A stretch of DNA of 64,000 nucleotides from CAXXOK01 sp963675365 (GCA_963675365.2 CAXXVA010000002.1:589744-653743); one strand, 5' to 3'; shown: positions 8,666-16,844, counted from the stretch's first letter. The notes: generated from the sequence alone by a model not told the origin. Numbers and translations: made by a program.

Positions 8666-10563
8666 TTTGATTTGTTGAGCATCCAGTCGTCCAGCTTCCC
8701 CCAGGGGCCGGAGCCGGAGGCCTGCACGTACGCGCCTACGGTGATCGTGCCGCCCGAGACGGGGATGCTTGCGATGGTCGGGTGCTGCCACTCCTGCCAC
8801 TGGGTAACGGACATTTCGGCGGTGGCGAACACCTCGTCGCCGACGATCGCGTAGATGTACATGTGCTGCTGCGCGGCGTCGCCGCCCATGATGTAGAGGC
8901 TGAAGTCGTAATTGCCGTCGGGAAGGCCGGTCACGGTCTGCTCGATGCGGAACTCCGCGGCCGCCGGATCGTAGAAGTGGAACAGACCCTTGCCGGATTT
9001 GACGTCGTTGATGCTCTCGGCGCGGTATACCTGCTCGGCGCCGTTGATGTTCTCAATTTGCCACATGCTCATGTCGGTGTCTTCAAAGCCCGGGTTTTGC
9101 AGGTAATTGTCGGCGGTGATGGTCAGCGTGCATTGCACGGCCGTGCCACCCGCGACGCCGTCGATCGTATAGACGCCTACGCCGTCGGCCGCCGCCTGCG
9201 CGACCTGCGTTTCGTCCCAGGTTACGGCAACGGCTTCGGCCGTACCGTCGTTGAACACCGCGTCCACGGTTTCGGGCATGGCGACGGGATCGCCCATGAA
9301 GCCGGTTGCCGTCGCGTTTTGATAGCTGTCCACCCTGCGCTCCGTCGTGGAACCGGAACCACAGAACAAGGGAACGGAAAGCGTCGGCAGCGGATAGCCC
9401 TTGAAATCAAACAGCGCCTGATTGTCCCAGGAGGATCCGCCCCAGTACAGCCCCGCGTCGTTGGGGTCGTAGCTGCCCGCGTAGGAGCTTGCCCATCCCG
9501 AGCCGTATTCCTCCCACAGGGCCGCCTGCGCCTCGTAGGTATCCCCGGGCACCGGCAGCCACGCGGGCTCCCAGTAGCTCCAGCCGAATGCCCCGCCGTC
9601 TATAGCCGCCTGCGTAACCGCCCGCAGGGCGTTGGCCTGCCCCTGCACGGTTGCGGCGTAATCCAGCGCCGCGCCGGTGGCGGGCACGGAGTTCGGCTGA
9701 TAATCGCCGTTTTCTTCGGTATAGATATAGGATGTTTCCGCAACGAAGGTCATCTTCCCGTATTCCTGCGCGACGGACGAAAGAACTTCGGTCAGGTTTT
9801 CAAGCGTGCCGTGCCAGAAGGGGTAGTAGCTGACGGCGTACACATCGTAATCCACGCTTCGCGCCCATAAAAGCCTCGCGTAGCGGGCGTCGGGCTTGGA
9901 AAAGTGCAGGGCGACCAGCGCGTCAGGCGCGGTGTCCCGCACGGCGCGGCTGCCGGCCTTGAACAGGGTCGCCATATCGTTCCAGTTGGTCACGCCCGCC
10001 ATGGCGTTATCCGTTTCGTTGCCCACCTGCACCATGGCGACGTCCGCGCCGGCGTCCAGAATGGTCCGCAGGCTTTGGCAGGTGTACTGGTACAGGGCGT
10101 CGGCTTTTTCATCGACGGTCATGCCCTTCCACGCCTTGGGGCTCATCTGCTTTTTGGGGTCGGCCCAGAAATCGCTGTAATGGAAATCCACGATCAGCTT
10201 TAAACCGACGGCCGCGGCGCGGCGCCCGATCTCGGCCGCAAGCGCAGCGTCGCAGTTCCCGCCGCCGTAGGCGTTGCCGTCGGCATCGTACGGGTCCACC
10301 CATACGCGCACGCGCACGGCCTTGAATCCGCCGTTTTTCAAAAGCAGGAACAGATCGGATTCCTGGCCGTTCTCGTCACGGAAGATAACGCCGCTGTTTT
10401 CCAGCGCAAGCACGCTGGATACGTCGGCCGTGAAGAGAAAATCGTCCGGCAGGCCTTCCACCGGCGTCACGAATACCCCGTCCGCCAGCACGGGCTGGAC
10501 GGCGGAAAAAACAAGCAGCAGACCAAGCGCGAATATCAAAAAACGACGAAGCGGTGTTGGCAT
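8662..10563 (-). CDS. Secreted GH53 endo-beta-1,4-galactanase with Ig-like and CBM domains
   Basis: 633 residues. Residues 1-27 form a signal peptide ending VLA. Residues about 40-390 are a GH53 TIM barrel: FHYSDFWADPKKQ, acid/base Glu183 in VQVGNET and nucleophile Glu276 in FVAETSY. About 410-480 is a bacterial Ig-like domain (YQNATATGF to CTLTI). The C-terminal 150 residues (NPGFEDTDMSMW to KLDDW) look like a jelly-roll carbohydrate-binding module, possibly CBM61, which binds galactan. The enzyme would cut beta-1,4-galactan side chains of pectin outside the cell. It is divergent from an ABC uptake operon. Confidence 0.9.
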   Translation of the reverse strand: MPTPLRRFLIFALGLLLVFSAVQPVLADGVFVTPVEGLPDDFLFTADVSSVLALENSGVIFRDENGQESDLFLLLKNGGFKAVRVRVWVDPYDADGNAYGGGNCDAALAAEIGRRAAAVGLKLIVDFHYSDFWADPKKQMSPKAWKGMTVDEKADALYQYTCQSLRTILDAGADVAMVQVGNETDNAMAGVTNWNDMATLFKAGSRAVRDTAPDALVALHFSKPDARYARLLWARSVDYDVYAVSYYPFWHGTLENLTEVLSSVAQEYGKMTFVAETSYIYTEENGDYQPNSVPATGAALDYAATVQGQANALRAVTQAAIDGGAFGWSYWEPAWLPVPGDTYEAQAALWEEYGSGWASSYAGSYDPNDAGLYWGGSSWDNQALFDFKGYPLPTLSVPLFCGSGSTTERRVDSYQNATATGFMGDPVAMPETVDAVFNDGTAEAVAVTWDETQVAQAAADGVGVYTIDGVAGGTAVQCTLTITADNYLQNPGFEDTDMSMWQIENINGAEQVYRAESINDVKSGKGLFHFYDPAAAEFRIEQTVTGLPDGNYDFSLYIMGGDAAQQHMYIYAIVGDEVFATAEMSVTQWQEWQHPTIASIPVSGGTITVGAYVQASGSGPWGKLDDWMLNKSK

Positions 10564-10610
10564 GGTATTTTCCCCCCTGATGCGGTTTCACGGTGCATGC
10601 GTTTGGTTAT

Positions 10611-10640
10611 AGTATATCATAGTGTAAAACAGGCGGGCAA
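10611..10640 (-). promoter_or_regulatory. Possible promoter for the GH53-GNAT operon
   Basis: On the minus strand TTGCCC (10635-10640) and TATACT (10611-10616), spacer 18 bp. The -10 is good and the -35 poor. GGGGGG precedes the GH53 start as ribosome site. Confidence 0.45.
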
Positions 10641-10703
10641 GAAACCGATTGCCGCGCGACTGCGTGTTTTACCTCCATTTAACCGTTCTAAAATCATTAA
10701 TGA

Positions 10704-10732
10704 TTGACAGGGGATGGGGGGAGTGGTATAGT
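10704..10732 (+). promoter_or_regulatory. Promoter of the galactan ABC operon, with overlapping palindrome
   Basis: TTGACA (10704-10709), 17-bp spacer, TATAGT (10727-10732): close to sigma-A consensus. A perfect 14-bp palindrome, AATCATTAATGATT (10692-10705), overlaps the first bases of the -35 box and could be an operator. Confidence 0.82.
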
Positions 10733-10796
10733 CAAAATACATTGGAACGAACGTAACGAAAAATCCCAAAATACAACAAAAAACGGAGGTATTATC

Positions 10797-12008
10797 ATGA
10801 AAAAGATTCTAGCCGTACTTCTGTCCGTAGTTATGCTGCTCGGGTTGACCTCGGTGGCGTTTGCGGCCGATACCGTTGCGCTGTTGGTCTGGGTGGGCGA
10901 CGACGCCGACCAGGCGTGGATCAACGGTGTGATCGACAACTTCAAGGCAGCCAATTCGGAAACCACGTTTGATATCAAAGTCGGCATCGTGTCCGAGGCC
11001 CAGGCCAAGGATACCGTTCTGGTGGACGTTACCGCCGCCGCCGACGTATACACCTTCGCGGACGACCAGCTTGGCGAACTCGTCAACGCGGGCGCGCTGC
11101 AGGAAGTATCGCTCAACGCGGAAGACATTATGGCGCGCAACAGCGCGGGCTCCGTGGCGGCCGCTACGCTGGACGGCAAACTCTACGCCTATCCCGCCAC
11201 CGCCGATAACGGCTACTTCATGTTCTACAACAAGGAGTATTTCACCGAGGAAGACGTCATGACCATGGACGCGATGCTGACCAAGGCCGCGGCCGCGGGC
11301 AAGAAGGTTTCCATGGAGATGAGCGGCGCGTGGTATATGTACTCGTTCTTCCAGGGCGCGGGGCTGACCATGAAGCTCCTGCCCGACGGCGTGAACAACG
11401 AATGTAACTGGAACGCGACCGATACCCCCATCACCGGCGTGGAAGTCGCCCAGGCGATGCTGGATATCGCGGCCAACCCCGGCTTCATCAACCAGGGCGA
11501 CGGCGAGTTCGTGACCGGTGTTAAAGACGGCACGGTCATCGCGGGCATCAACGGCGTGTGGAACGCCAACTCGGCACAGGAAGCCTGGGGCGATAATTAC
11601 GCCGCCACCAAGCTGCCCACCTACACCGTGGCGGGCCAGCAGGTGCAGATGGCGTCGTTTGCCGGCTACAAGCTGGTGGGCGTCAACGCGTACAGCGCCA
11701 ACGTGGGCTGGGCGATGATGTTTGCGGACTTCATGACCAACGAGCAAAGCCAGATCTCGCGCTTCACGCTCCGCGGCCAGGGCCCCTCCAACCTCGCGGC
11801 CGGCGCGTCTGCTGAAGTGCAGGCTTCGCCCGCTATCGCGGCTCTTGCCGCGCAGAGCGCGTACGCGACCACCCAGCGCGTTGGCGGCAACTACTGGAGC
11901 CCGGCGGGAACGTTCGGCGCGATCATCTACGGCGGCAATGCCGACGGCACCGACCTTCAGACCCTGCTTGACAACATGGTCGCCGGCATCACGGCTCCCG
12001 CACAATAA
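10797..12008 (+). CDS. ABC transporter solute-binding protein (maltose/galacto-oligosaccharide type)
   Basis: 403 residues from ATG 10797, preceded by CGGAGG; the frame is open upstream but crosses the promoter. A signal peptide (MKKILAVLLSVVMLLG...AFA) is followed by a two-lobed sugar-binding protein resembling MalE (VWVGDDADQAWINGV, ADVYTFADDQLGELV, YAYPATADNGYFMFYNKEYF). It captures oligosaccharides for the two downstream permeases. Next to the galactanase, galacto-oligosaccharides are the likely ligand. There is no lipobox cysteine: the peptide looks cleaved by signal peptidase I after AFA, unusual for a Gram-positive binding protein. Confidence 0.88.
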   Translation: MKKILAVLLSVVMLLGLTSVAFAADTVALLVWVGDDADQAWINGVIDNFKAANSETTFDIKVGIVSEAQAKDTVLVDVTAAADVYTFADDQLGELVNAGALQEVSLNAEDIMARNSAGSVAAATLDGKLYAYPATADNGYFMFYNKEYFTEEDVMTMDAMLTKAAAAGKKVSMEMSGAWYMYSFFQGAGLTMKLLPDGVNNECNWNATDTPITGVEVAQAMLDIAANPGFINQGDGEFVTGVKDGTVIAGINGVWNANSAQEAWGDNYAATKLPTYTVAGQQVQMASFAGYKLVGVNAYSANVGWAMMFADFMTNEQSQISRFTLRGQGPSNLAAGASAEVQASPAIAALAAQSAYATTQRVGGNYWSPAGTFGAIIYGGNADGTDLQTLLDNMVAGITAPAQ

Positions 12009-12032
12009 CCTGATCAATCACGATATGTTTTG

Positions 12033-12076
12033 AAAACACGCCCGCGCGCTCCCATAAGGGCACGCGGGCTGTTTTC
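12033..12076 (+). terminator. Intra-operon terminator/attenuator hairpin
   Basis: AAAACA-c-GCCCGCG ... CGCGGGC-TGTTTT, a strong stem between the binding-protein gene and the permease genes. Partial read-through would give more binding protein than permease, as in many sugar ABC operons. Confidence 0.8.
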
Positions 12077-12096
12077 CATCAGGAAGGAGGGTGGCC

Positions 12097-13674
12097 ATGC
12101 AATCGCTCCATACGGCCGCGGCCCGCGGTGAAAAAGGATCGCTGAAAAACGTCGGCGGTGCGCTCATCAATTTCTTCGTACAGTTTGTCCGCGATATCCG
12201 GGAGGGCGACCTGTGGGTCCGCCTGTCGCTGATCATCTTCAGCGCCGGGTATTTCAGGCGCGGACAAATCATCAAGGGAGTGCTGGTCACGGCGCTTCAG
12301 GCGTTTGTATTCATCTTTTATCCCATGGCGCTGTGGCCGTACTTAAGCAAGTTCGGCACCCTGGGCACGGTCAAACGCGCCGCGGTGTTCAACCCGGAAA
12401 CCATGAAAAACGAAGTGAACAATTTCGATCACTCGTTTATGATTCTGCTGTTCGGTCTGGTGGGCATCATCGTGATCGTCGTCATGTTCCTGTTCTGGAT
12501 CCGGAACATCCGTGTGGTGCGGCGGCTGCAGGTGATTGATGAAAACAACCGGAAGAACCAGCAGGAGATTCTCAAACTCCAGCAATTGGCGGACCGGGGA
12601 AGCGCGGACGCGAAGGAGCTGCACCGGAAGATTCAGGTGCTGAAAGCCAACTCAAAGAAGATCAACCGCTTTTCCGACGACGTCCGCAATCTGTTCAATG
12701 AAAAATTCCACATCACGCTGCTGACGCTGCCAAGTCTGGGCGTGATGCTGTTTACGATCCTGCCGCTTTTGGTGATGCTCTGCGTTGCGTTTACCAATTA
12801 CGACCAGGCGCACATGGTGCCGACTAATTTGTTTACCTGGGTCGGGCTGCAGAACTTCAAAACTCTGTTCACGCGTTCGCAGACGATCACGTTCGGATAC
12901 TCGTTTGGCAAGGTGCTCAGCTGGACGTTGATTTGGGCGTTTTTTGCGACCTTCACCAACTTGTTCTTCGGCATTTTACTTGCGATGTTCATCAACAATA
13001 AAAAAACGCGCCTGAAGCGCATGTGGCGCACGCTGTTTATTATCACCATCGCGGTGCCGCAGTTTGTATCGCTGCTTTTAGTGCGCAACTTCTTTGCCAA
13101 CACCGGCATCGTCAATACGATTTGTGCCAATATCGGTGTTACCGATTTCCTCAAGCAAATCGGGCTTCTGTCGCAAAGCTACGCGTATATCCCGTTCCTG
13201 ACCGATCCTACCTGGGCCAAGGTGATGATCATCCTGATCAACATGTGGATCGGCATTCCATATATGATGCTGATCGCAACGGGCATTCTGATGAATATCC
13301 CCACCGATATTCTGGAGAGCGCGCGCATCGACGGCGCCAACGCTTTCCAGAGCTTCCGCAAGATCACCATGCCCTATATCCTGTTCGTCACCGCGCCCTA
13401 TATTGTGACCTCGATCACCGCCAACATCAACAACTTCAACGTCATCTACCTGCTGACCAACGACGTGTTCGTGACCAAGGACCAGCTTCTGGCAAACTCC
13501 AACGCGCAGGAGGTCGATCTGCTGGTTACGTGGCTGTACCGGCTGACGCAGAACTACTACAACTATAAGATGGCGTCGGTGATCGGCATCGTAATCTTCA
13601 TCATCTCGGCGGTGTTTACGGTGCTTGCCTTCCGCATCCTCATCCGGGGCGACAGAGAGGAGAGATTCCAGTGA
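12097..13674 (+). CDS. Sugar ABC transporter permease, MalF-like
   Basis: 525 residues from ATG 12097, six bases after AGGAGG; the GTG at 12091 touches the ribosome site. The N terminus has extra membrane helices and a Lys/Gln-rich coiled stretch (about residues 140-195), then the transport core with the EAA loop (ILESARIDGANAFQSFRKITMP) that docks the ATPase. It is the larger permease of a maltose-type importer. The next gene overlaps by 4 bp. No ATPase gene is nearby, so a shared MsmX-type ATPase is expected. Confidence 0.9.
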   Translation: MQSLHTAAARGEKGSLKNVGGALINFFVQFVRDIREGDLWVRLSLIIFSAGYFRRGQIIKGVLVTALQAFVFIFYPMALWPYLSKFGTLGTVKRAAVFNPETMKNEVNNFDHSFMILLFGLVGIIVIVVMFLFWIRNIRVVRRLQVIDENNRKNQQEILKLQQLADRGSADAKELHRKIQVLKANSKKINRFSDDVRNLFNEKFHITLLTLPSLGVMLFTILPLLVMLCVAFTNYDQAHMVPTNLFTWVGLQNFKTLFTRSQTITFGYSFGKVLSWTLIWAFFATFTNLFFGILLAMFINNKKTRLKRMWRTLFIITIAVPQFVSLLLVRNFFANTGIVNTICANIGVTDFLKQIGLLSQSYAYIPFLTDPTWAKVMIILINMWIGIPYMMLIATGILMNIPTDILESARIDGANAFQSFRKITMPYILFVTAPYIVTSITANINNFNVIYLLTNDVFVTKDQLLANSNAQEVDLLVTWLYRLTQNYYNYKMASVIGIVIFIISAVFTVLAFRILIRGDREERFQ

Positions 13675-14510
13675 AAATTTTCAGGCTTACCATGCGCCAT
13701 CTGGCGCTCGCCTTCCTGGTGCTGTTCTGGCTGATTCCCATCATCTGGCTGGTGGCGACGTCGTTCAGCGCCGATACGGGGCCCAATATCCGGTCCTTCT
13801 TCCCCGCGCAACTGTCCGTGAACAATTACCGCACGCTGCTGTTCGGGATGGACGACGTGGCGCGCTTCCCCAGCTGGTTTCGCAATACCTTCATCATTGC
13901 GATCTTCACCTGCGCCATTTCCTCGCTCTTCGTGCTGATGGTGGCCTACGCGATGAGCTGCATGCGCTTTAAGGCGCGCAAAGGGCTGATTACCTTTGCA
14001 AGCACGCTTTCGCTGTTCCCGGGCTTCCTGGCAATGATCGCGGTGTACTTCATCATGAAATCCATCGGGCTGACGAACTCCAATATCGGGCTGATCCTGG
14101 TGTATTCGGGCAGCTCCGGGCTTGGGTACCTGATCGCCAAGGGCTTTTTCGATACCGTTCCGGCCTCCATGCGCGAGGCCGCGTACATCGAGGGCGCGTC
14201 GGAGTTCAAGGTTTTTTATAAAATCGTTCTGCCCCTGTCCAAGCCCATTATCGTCTACACGGTTATCGCCGCGTTCCTGATGCCGTGGATGGATTTCATC
14301 TTCGCCAACATCATGCTCAACTCCGGGCTGTCGGAGAACAAAACCGTCGCCATCGGCCTGTACGCGATGGTGGACAAGGTGCGCATCAACGATTATTTCG
14401 GCCAGTTCTGCGCGGGCGGCGTGCTGGTATCCATTCCGATCTCCATCCTGTTTATCATCATGCAGAAGTTCTACGTCGAGGGCATTACCGGCGGCTCCGT
14501 GAAGGGCTGA
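13671..14510 (+). CDS. Sugar ABC transporter permease, MalG-like
   Basis: 279 residues from GTG 13671, overlapping the preceding stop (GTGA) with GAGAGGAGAG upstream. Six predicted membrane segments and an EAA loop (SMREAAYIEGASEFKVFYKIVLP). It pairs with the MalF-like subunit to form the membrane channel. Residues LMPWMDFIFANIML and the C-terminal FYVEGITGGSVKG match maltose-type MalG proteins. Confidence 0.92.
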   Translation: MKIFRLTMRHLALAFLVLFWLIPIIWLVATSFSADTGPNIRSFFPAQLSVNNYRTLLFGMDDVARFPSWFRNTFIIAIFTCAISSLFVLMVAYAMSCMRFKARKGLITFASTLSLFPGFLAMIAVYFIMKSIGLTNSNIGLILVYSGSSGLGYLIAKGFFDTVPASMREAAYIEGASEFKVFYKIVLPLSKPIIVYTVIAAFLMPWMDFIFANIMLNSGLSENKTVAIGLYAMVDKVRINDYFGQFCAGGVLVSIPISILFIIMQKFYVEGITGGSVKG

Positions 14511-14528
14511 CCATTTCCGGCAGTAAAC

Positions 14529-14560
14529 AAAACAGCCGTCCCGGCCGGGGCGGCTGTTTG
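14529..14560 (+). terminator. Terminator of the galactan transport operon
   Basis: AAACAGCCG ... CGGCTGTTT stem with GC-rich inner pairing, 19 bp after the permease stop. The T-run is short. Confidence 0.75.
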
Positions 14561-14614
14561 ACTGTGAATCGTTTGAAACCAGCAACCGGCCGATTATAAC
14601 CAGCGTTTATGGGC

Positions 14615-14643
14615 TTGATATCCCCCGCGGGGGAGACTATACT
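14615..14643 (+). promoter_or_regulatory. Promoter with palindromic operator in the spacer
   Basis: TTGATA (14615-14620), 17-bp spacer, TATACT (14638-14643). The spacer holds a perfect 14-bp palindrome TCCCCCGCGGGGGA (14621-14634), well placed for a repressor, or for an activator that twists the spacer. It drives the secreted hydrolase gene. Confidence 0.7.
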
Positions 14644-14724
14644 CATCTTGTATGGCAACGATTGTCTGATGACGGTGATGATATGAACGCGGCGACATGA
14701 GCGCCGATAAAGGAGCGATACACA

Positions 14725-16065
14725 ATGAAACGAGTTTTATCTGTGTTCCTGGCGATGCTGCTGGTGCTTTCGCTGCCCGCAGCGCTTGCGCAGGAAGCGA
14801 CCGCGGAAGCGGCGCAAGCGCTGGTGCAAGAGCTGTACGATGGTGAGTACGAAGCGGTGTTCGATGCTTCAGCGCCGGATTTGCAGGCGGCCATAGTCTC
14901 GGCCGACGGGTATGCTGTGGTGATGGCGCAGATCGGGCAGATGTACGGCGCGCTGGAAGCGATCAACGGGGCGAGCATGATGGAGACGCAGGGATACTTT
15001 GTCGCAAGCGTATACTGCACGCATGTTAACGCGGATATCACCTATCAGGTCGTGCTGGATGCGGATGGGCTGCTGAAGGGACTTACGATCTCCGACGTCG
15101 CGGAAAAAACCGCGCCGGGTACCGTGGACGAAAGTATGTTCGCCGCGGAACCGGTTACCCTTCGGGAAGGGGAAACCGACGCGACCGACGGCATGCTGAC
15201 GCTGCCCAAAGGCGATGGCCCGTTTCCGGCCGTGATCATGATGCAGGGCTCAGGCCCTTCGGACATGGACGAGACCGCTTTCGGCATCGCGGTGTTCCGC
15301 GACCTGGCGGAGGGCCTGGCCGCGGCGGGCGTCGCCAGCATACGCTACGACAAGTACTCCTATGCGCATAAGGATCTACTGGCGGCCAACCCCGATCTTC
15401 TGGCGAGCTTTACCGTCAATGAGGAGTATATCCTCGACGCGGAATCGGCGCTGGAACTGCTGCAAAACGACGCGCGGATCGGGGATATCTACCTGCTGGG
15501 CCACAGCCAGGGCGCGATGCTCGCACCGCGTGTGATGGAGACGCTCGGCGCGGACAATATTGCGGGCGCCGTGCTGCTGGCGGGTTCGCCGCTGCACTTT
15601 TGGGAATTGCAGTACCACCAAAACCTGGCGCTGGTGGAAACGCTGGATCAGGCGGATCAGCCTGCCGCCATTGAGCAGTTGGGCGCGATGGCTGCCGAAG
15701 CGGCGACGCTGAAAAACATGACGCCGGACGAACTGAAGCAGACGACGCTGTTTGGTATTTCGGCGTATTATCAGGCAGATGAAATGTCCGTAGACGCAGC
15801 GCAAACGGCCCTCGCCCTTGGCAAACCCCTGTTCATCGCCCAGGGCGCTAAGGACTGGCAGGTCACCCCGGCCGACGGCATCGAGGCCTGGCGGGCGGCG
15901 CTTGCGGACAGTACGATCGCGGCCTACAAGCTGTACCCCGACATGAACCACATGCTGGTGGACATGACGGGCGGGCAAACGGGCACGGTCGCCGATTACG
16001 TGTCCGGCAACCACGTCAAACAGGAACTGATCGACGATATCGCCGCGTGGGTGCTGGGGCGGTAA
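14725..16065 (+). CDS. Secreted alpha/beta hydrolase with N-terminal DUF3887-like domain
   Basis: 446 residues. A signal peptide (MKRVLSVFLAMLLVLSLPAALA) is followed by about 100 residues resembling DUF3887 (ALVQELYDGEYEAVFD) and an alpha/beta hydrolase. The nucleophile elbow is GHSQGAM, an oxyanion region is MMQGSGPSDMD, and the likely catalytic His lies in DMNHMLVD near the C terminus. Such proteins act as esterases or peptidases; the substrate cannot be told. The gene stands alone with its own promoter and terminator. There is no lipobox cysteine. Confidence 0.85.
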   Translation: MKRVLSVFLAMLLVLSLPAALAQEATAEAAQALVQELYDGEYEAVFDASAPDLQAAIVSADGYAVVMAQIGQMYGALEAINGASMMETQGYFVASVYCTHVNADITYQVVLDADGLLKGLTISDVAEKTAPGTVDESMFAAEPVTLREGETDATDGMLTLPKGDGPFPAVIMMQGSGPSDMDETAFGIAVFRDLAEGLAAAGVASIRYDKYSYAHKDLLAANPDLLASFTVNEEYILDAESALELLQNDARIGDIYLLGHSQGAMLAPRVMETLGADNIAGAVLLAGSPLHFWELQYHQNLALVETLDQADQPAAIEQLGAMAAEAATLKNMTPDELKQTTLFGISAYYQADEMSVDAAQTALALGKPLFIAQGAKDWQVTPADGIEAWRAALADSTIAAYKLYPDMNHMLVDMTGGQTGTVADYVSGNHVKQELIDDIAAWVLGR

Positions 16066-16086
16066 GGAATAATAGATTAATAGAAT

Positions 16087-16119
16087 CCCCGCTCTCTGAA
16101 TGGAGAGCGGGGGTATTTA
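16087..16119 (+). terminator. Terminator of the secreted hydrolase gene
   Basis: CCCCGCTCTC, six-base loop, GAGAGCGGGG, then TATTT. Confidence 0.88.
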
Positions 16120-16149
16120 AAAGTATATAGAATATATTCGGTCAACTAC

Positions 16150-16281
16150 TTACTTATGAGTAGTCCATTTCGAAGGAACAAACGAGAAGTTGATGGATGA
16201 GGTTTTTAATGTCAAACCAGTGTACCTATGCCCCGTACCCTTTTCCATGTTACGATTAAGCCAATGGATAATTTTAGACAT
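16150..16281 (-). CDS. Possible 43-residue protein of unknown function
   Basis: ATG at 16281 to TAA at 16150. The start has a strong ribosome site (AAGGAGGGG), and a promoter is readable upstream on the same strand (16386-16414). The protein is basic, starts MSKIIHWLNRNMEKGTGHRY, and has no signal peptide, membrane helix or motif that I recognise. Composition is much more AT-rich than its neighbours, suggesting acquired DNA or a decayed fragment. The 5' leader could fold by TGGGTC/GACCCA. It may not be a gene; conservation in relatives would decide. Confidence 0.35.
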   Translation of the reverse strand: MSKIIHWLNRNMEKGTGHRYTGLTLKTSSINFSFVPSKWTTHK

Positions 16282-16385
16282 CTTCGCTTCCCCTCCTTGA
16301 GCTGTATTCTTCTCGTTTGCGTTTTTCCTTGCGGAACCTATCGGGTCTGGTGGGTCAGAGAGGGGAAGGACCTTGACCCAACATT

Positions 16386-16414
16386 ATTATACTATAGAAC
16401 CATCTTAGATACAA
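16386..16414 (-). promoter_or_regulatory. Promoter-like site for the 43-residue reading frame
   Basis: Minus strand TTGTAT (16409-16414), 17-bp spacer, TATAAT (16386-16391). It lies in the AT-rich patch 16118-16460, which otherwise holds no recognisable gene; such matches are commoner by chance in AT-rich DNA. Confidence 0.45.
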
Positions 16415-16471
16415 AATTTGACAGAGGATTTCAACTATGATCCATTAGGAATACTTGACTAATTCCGTGAC

Positions 16472-16487
16472 GCTCCAAGGGGAATCG
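16472..16487 (+). repeat. att-like direct repeat of the tRNA-Glu 3' end (distal copy)
   Basis: GCTCCAAGGGGAATCG is identical to 16659-16674 inside tRNA-Glu (T arm and acceptor stem). Beyond it, the sequence diverges at once. Duplication of a tRNA 3' segment is the usual footprint of site-specific integration. Confidence 0.6.
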
Positions 16488-16564
16488 GTTCCTGCATACG
16501 CAGGAACGGCATGGTCGATGACTTCCATGCCCACTTCTCTAAAACGCCAACACAGTGGCGTTTT
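16488..16564. repeat. Cluster of three hairpins
   Basis: GTTCCTGC-atac-GCAGGAAC (16488-16507), GGCATGG...CCATGCC (16508-16531) and AAAACGCCA...TGGCGTTTT (16541-16564). The last resembles a bidirectional terminator; the first two look like REP-type palindromes. The cluster sits between the att-like repeat and tRNA-Glu. Confidence 0.7.
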
Positions 16565-16570
16565 CTTAAC

Positions 16571-16613
16571 GCTTCGTGCCCTCGCGGGTTCGATTCCCCC
16601 CGCGGTGCTGCCG
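16571..16613 (+). pseudogene. Possible tRNA 3'-half remnant
   Basis: CGCGGGTTCGATTCCCCCCG looks like a T arm with the GTTCGATTCC loop, followed by GCGGTGCTGCCG like an acceptor 3' strand, but no matching 5' half lies upstream (terminator hairpin instead) and CCA is absent. It may be the cut end of a second tRNA left by recombination. Confidence 0.45.
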
Positions 16614-16615
16614 AG

Positions 16616-16654
16616 AATAAAACAAAGCGCCCGTGAAGGGCGCTCTGTTTTATT
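16616..16654. terminator. Terminator of tRNA-Glu (bidirectional)
   Basis: AATAAAACA-AGCGCCC ... GGGCGCT-TGTTTTATT. On the minus strand it directly follows the tRNA CCA end. Confidence 0.85.
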
Positions 16655-16728
16655 GGCAGCTCCAAGGGGAATCGAACCCCTGATTTCGCCTTGAGAGGGC
16701 GACGTCTTAACCGCTTGACCATGGAGCC
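16654..16728 (-). tRNA. tRNA-Glu (anticodon CTC)
   Basis: 75 nt including the encoded CCA. Acceptor GGCTCCA/TGGAGCT, D arm GTCAAGCGGTTAAGAC, anticodon stem TCGCC/GGCGA with loop CTCTCAA (anticodon CTC), T arm AGGGG-TTCGATT-CCCCT. The Glu-type D arm and anticodon agree. It reads GAG codons, frequent in this GC-rich genome. Confidence 0.95.
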
Positions 16729-16747
16729 TTGCTAAAAAGACTGCCAT

Positions 16748-16776
16748 AGTGTAGCATACTTTTTTTGGCTTGTAAA
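16748..16776 (-). promoter_or_regulatory. Promoter of tRNA-Glu
   Basis: Minus strand TTTACA (16771-16776), 17-bp spacer, TACACT (16748-16753), about 20 bp upstream of the tRNA 5' end. Confidence 0.75.
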
Positions 16777-16844
16777 GATGGTGCGGCGGCGTTCCCGCAC
16801 ACGAAGTTTCCTGTAAAAGAATGCTTGTATATGCATCATTTCCG

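Noticed and set aside
10809..12017. Minus-strand 402-codon frame opposite the solute-binding protein gene
   Set aside because: His/Val/Arg-rich shadow of the true gene; no domain, no start signal.
16488..16564. CRISPR array
   Set aside because: The palindromes differ from each other, with no regularly spaced direct repeats and no cas genes.
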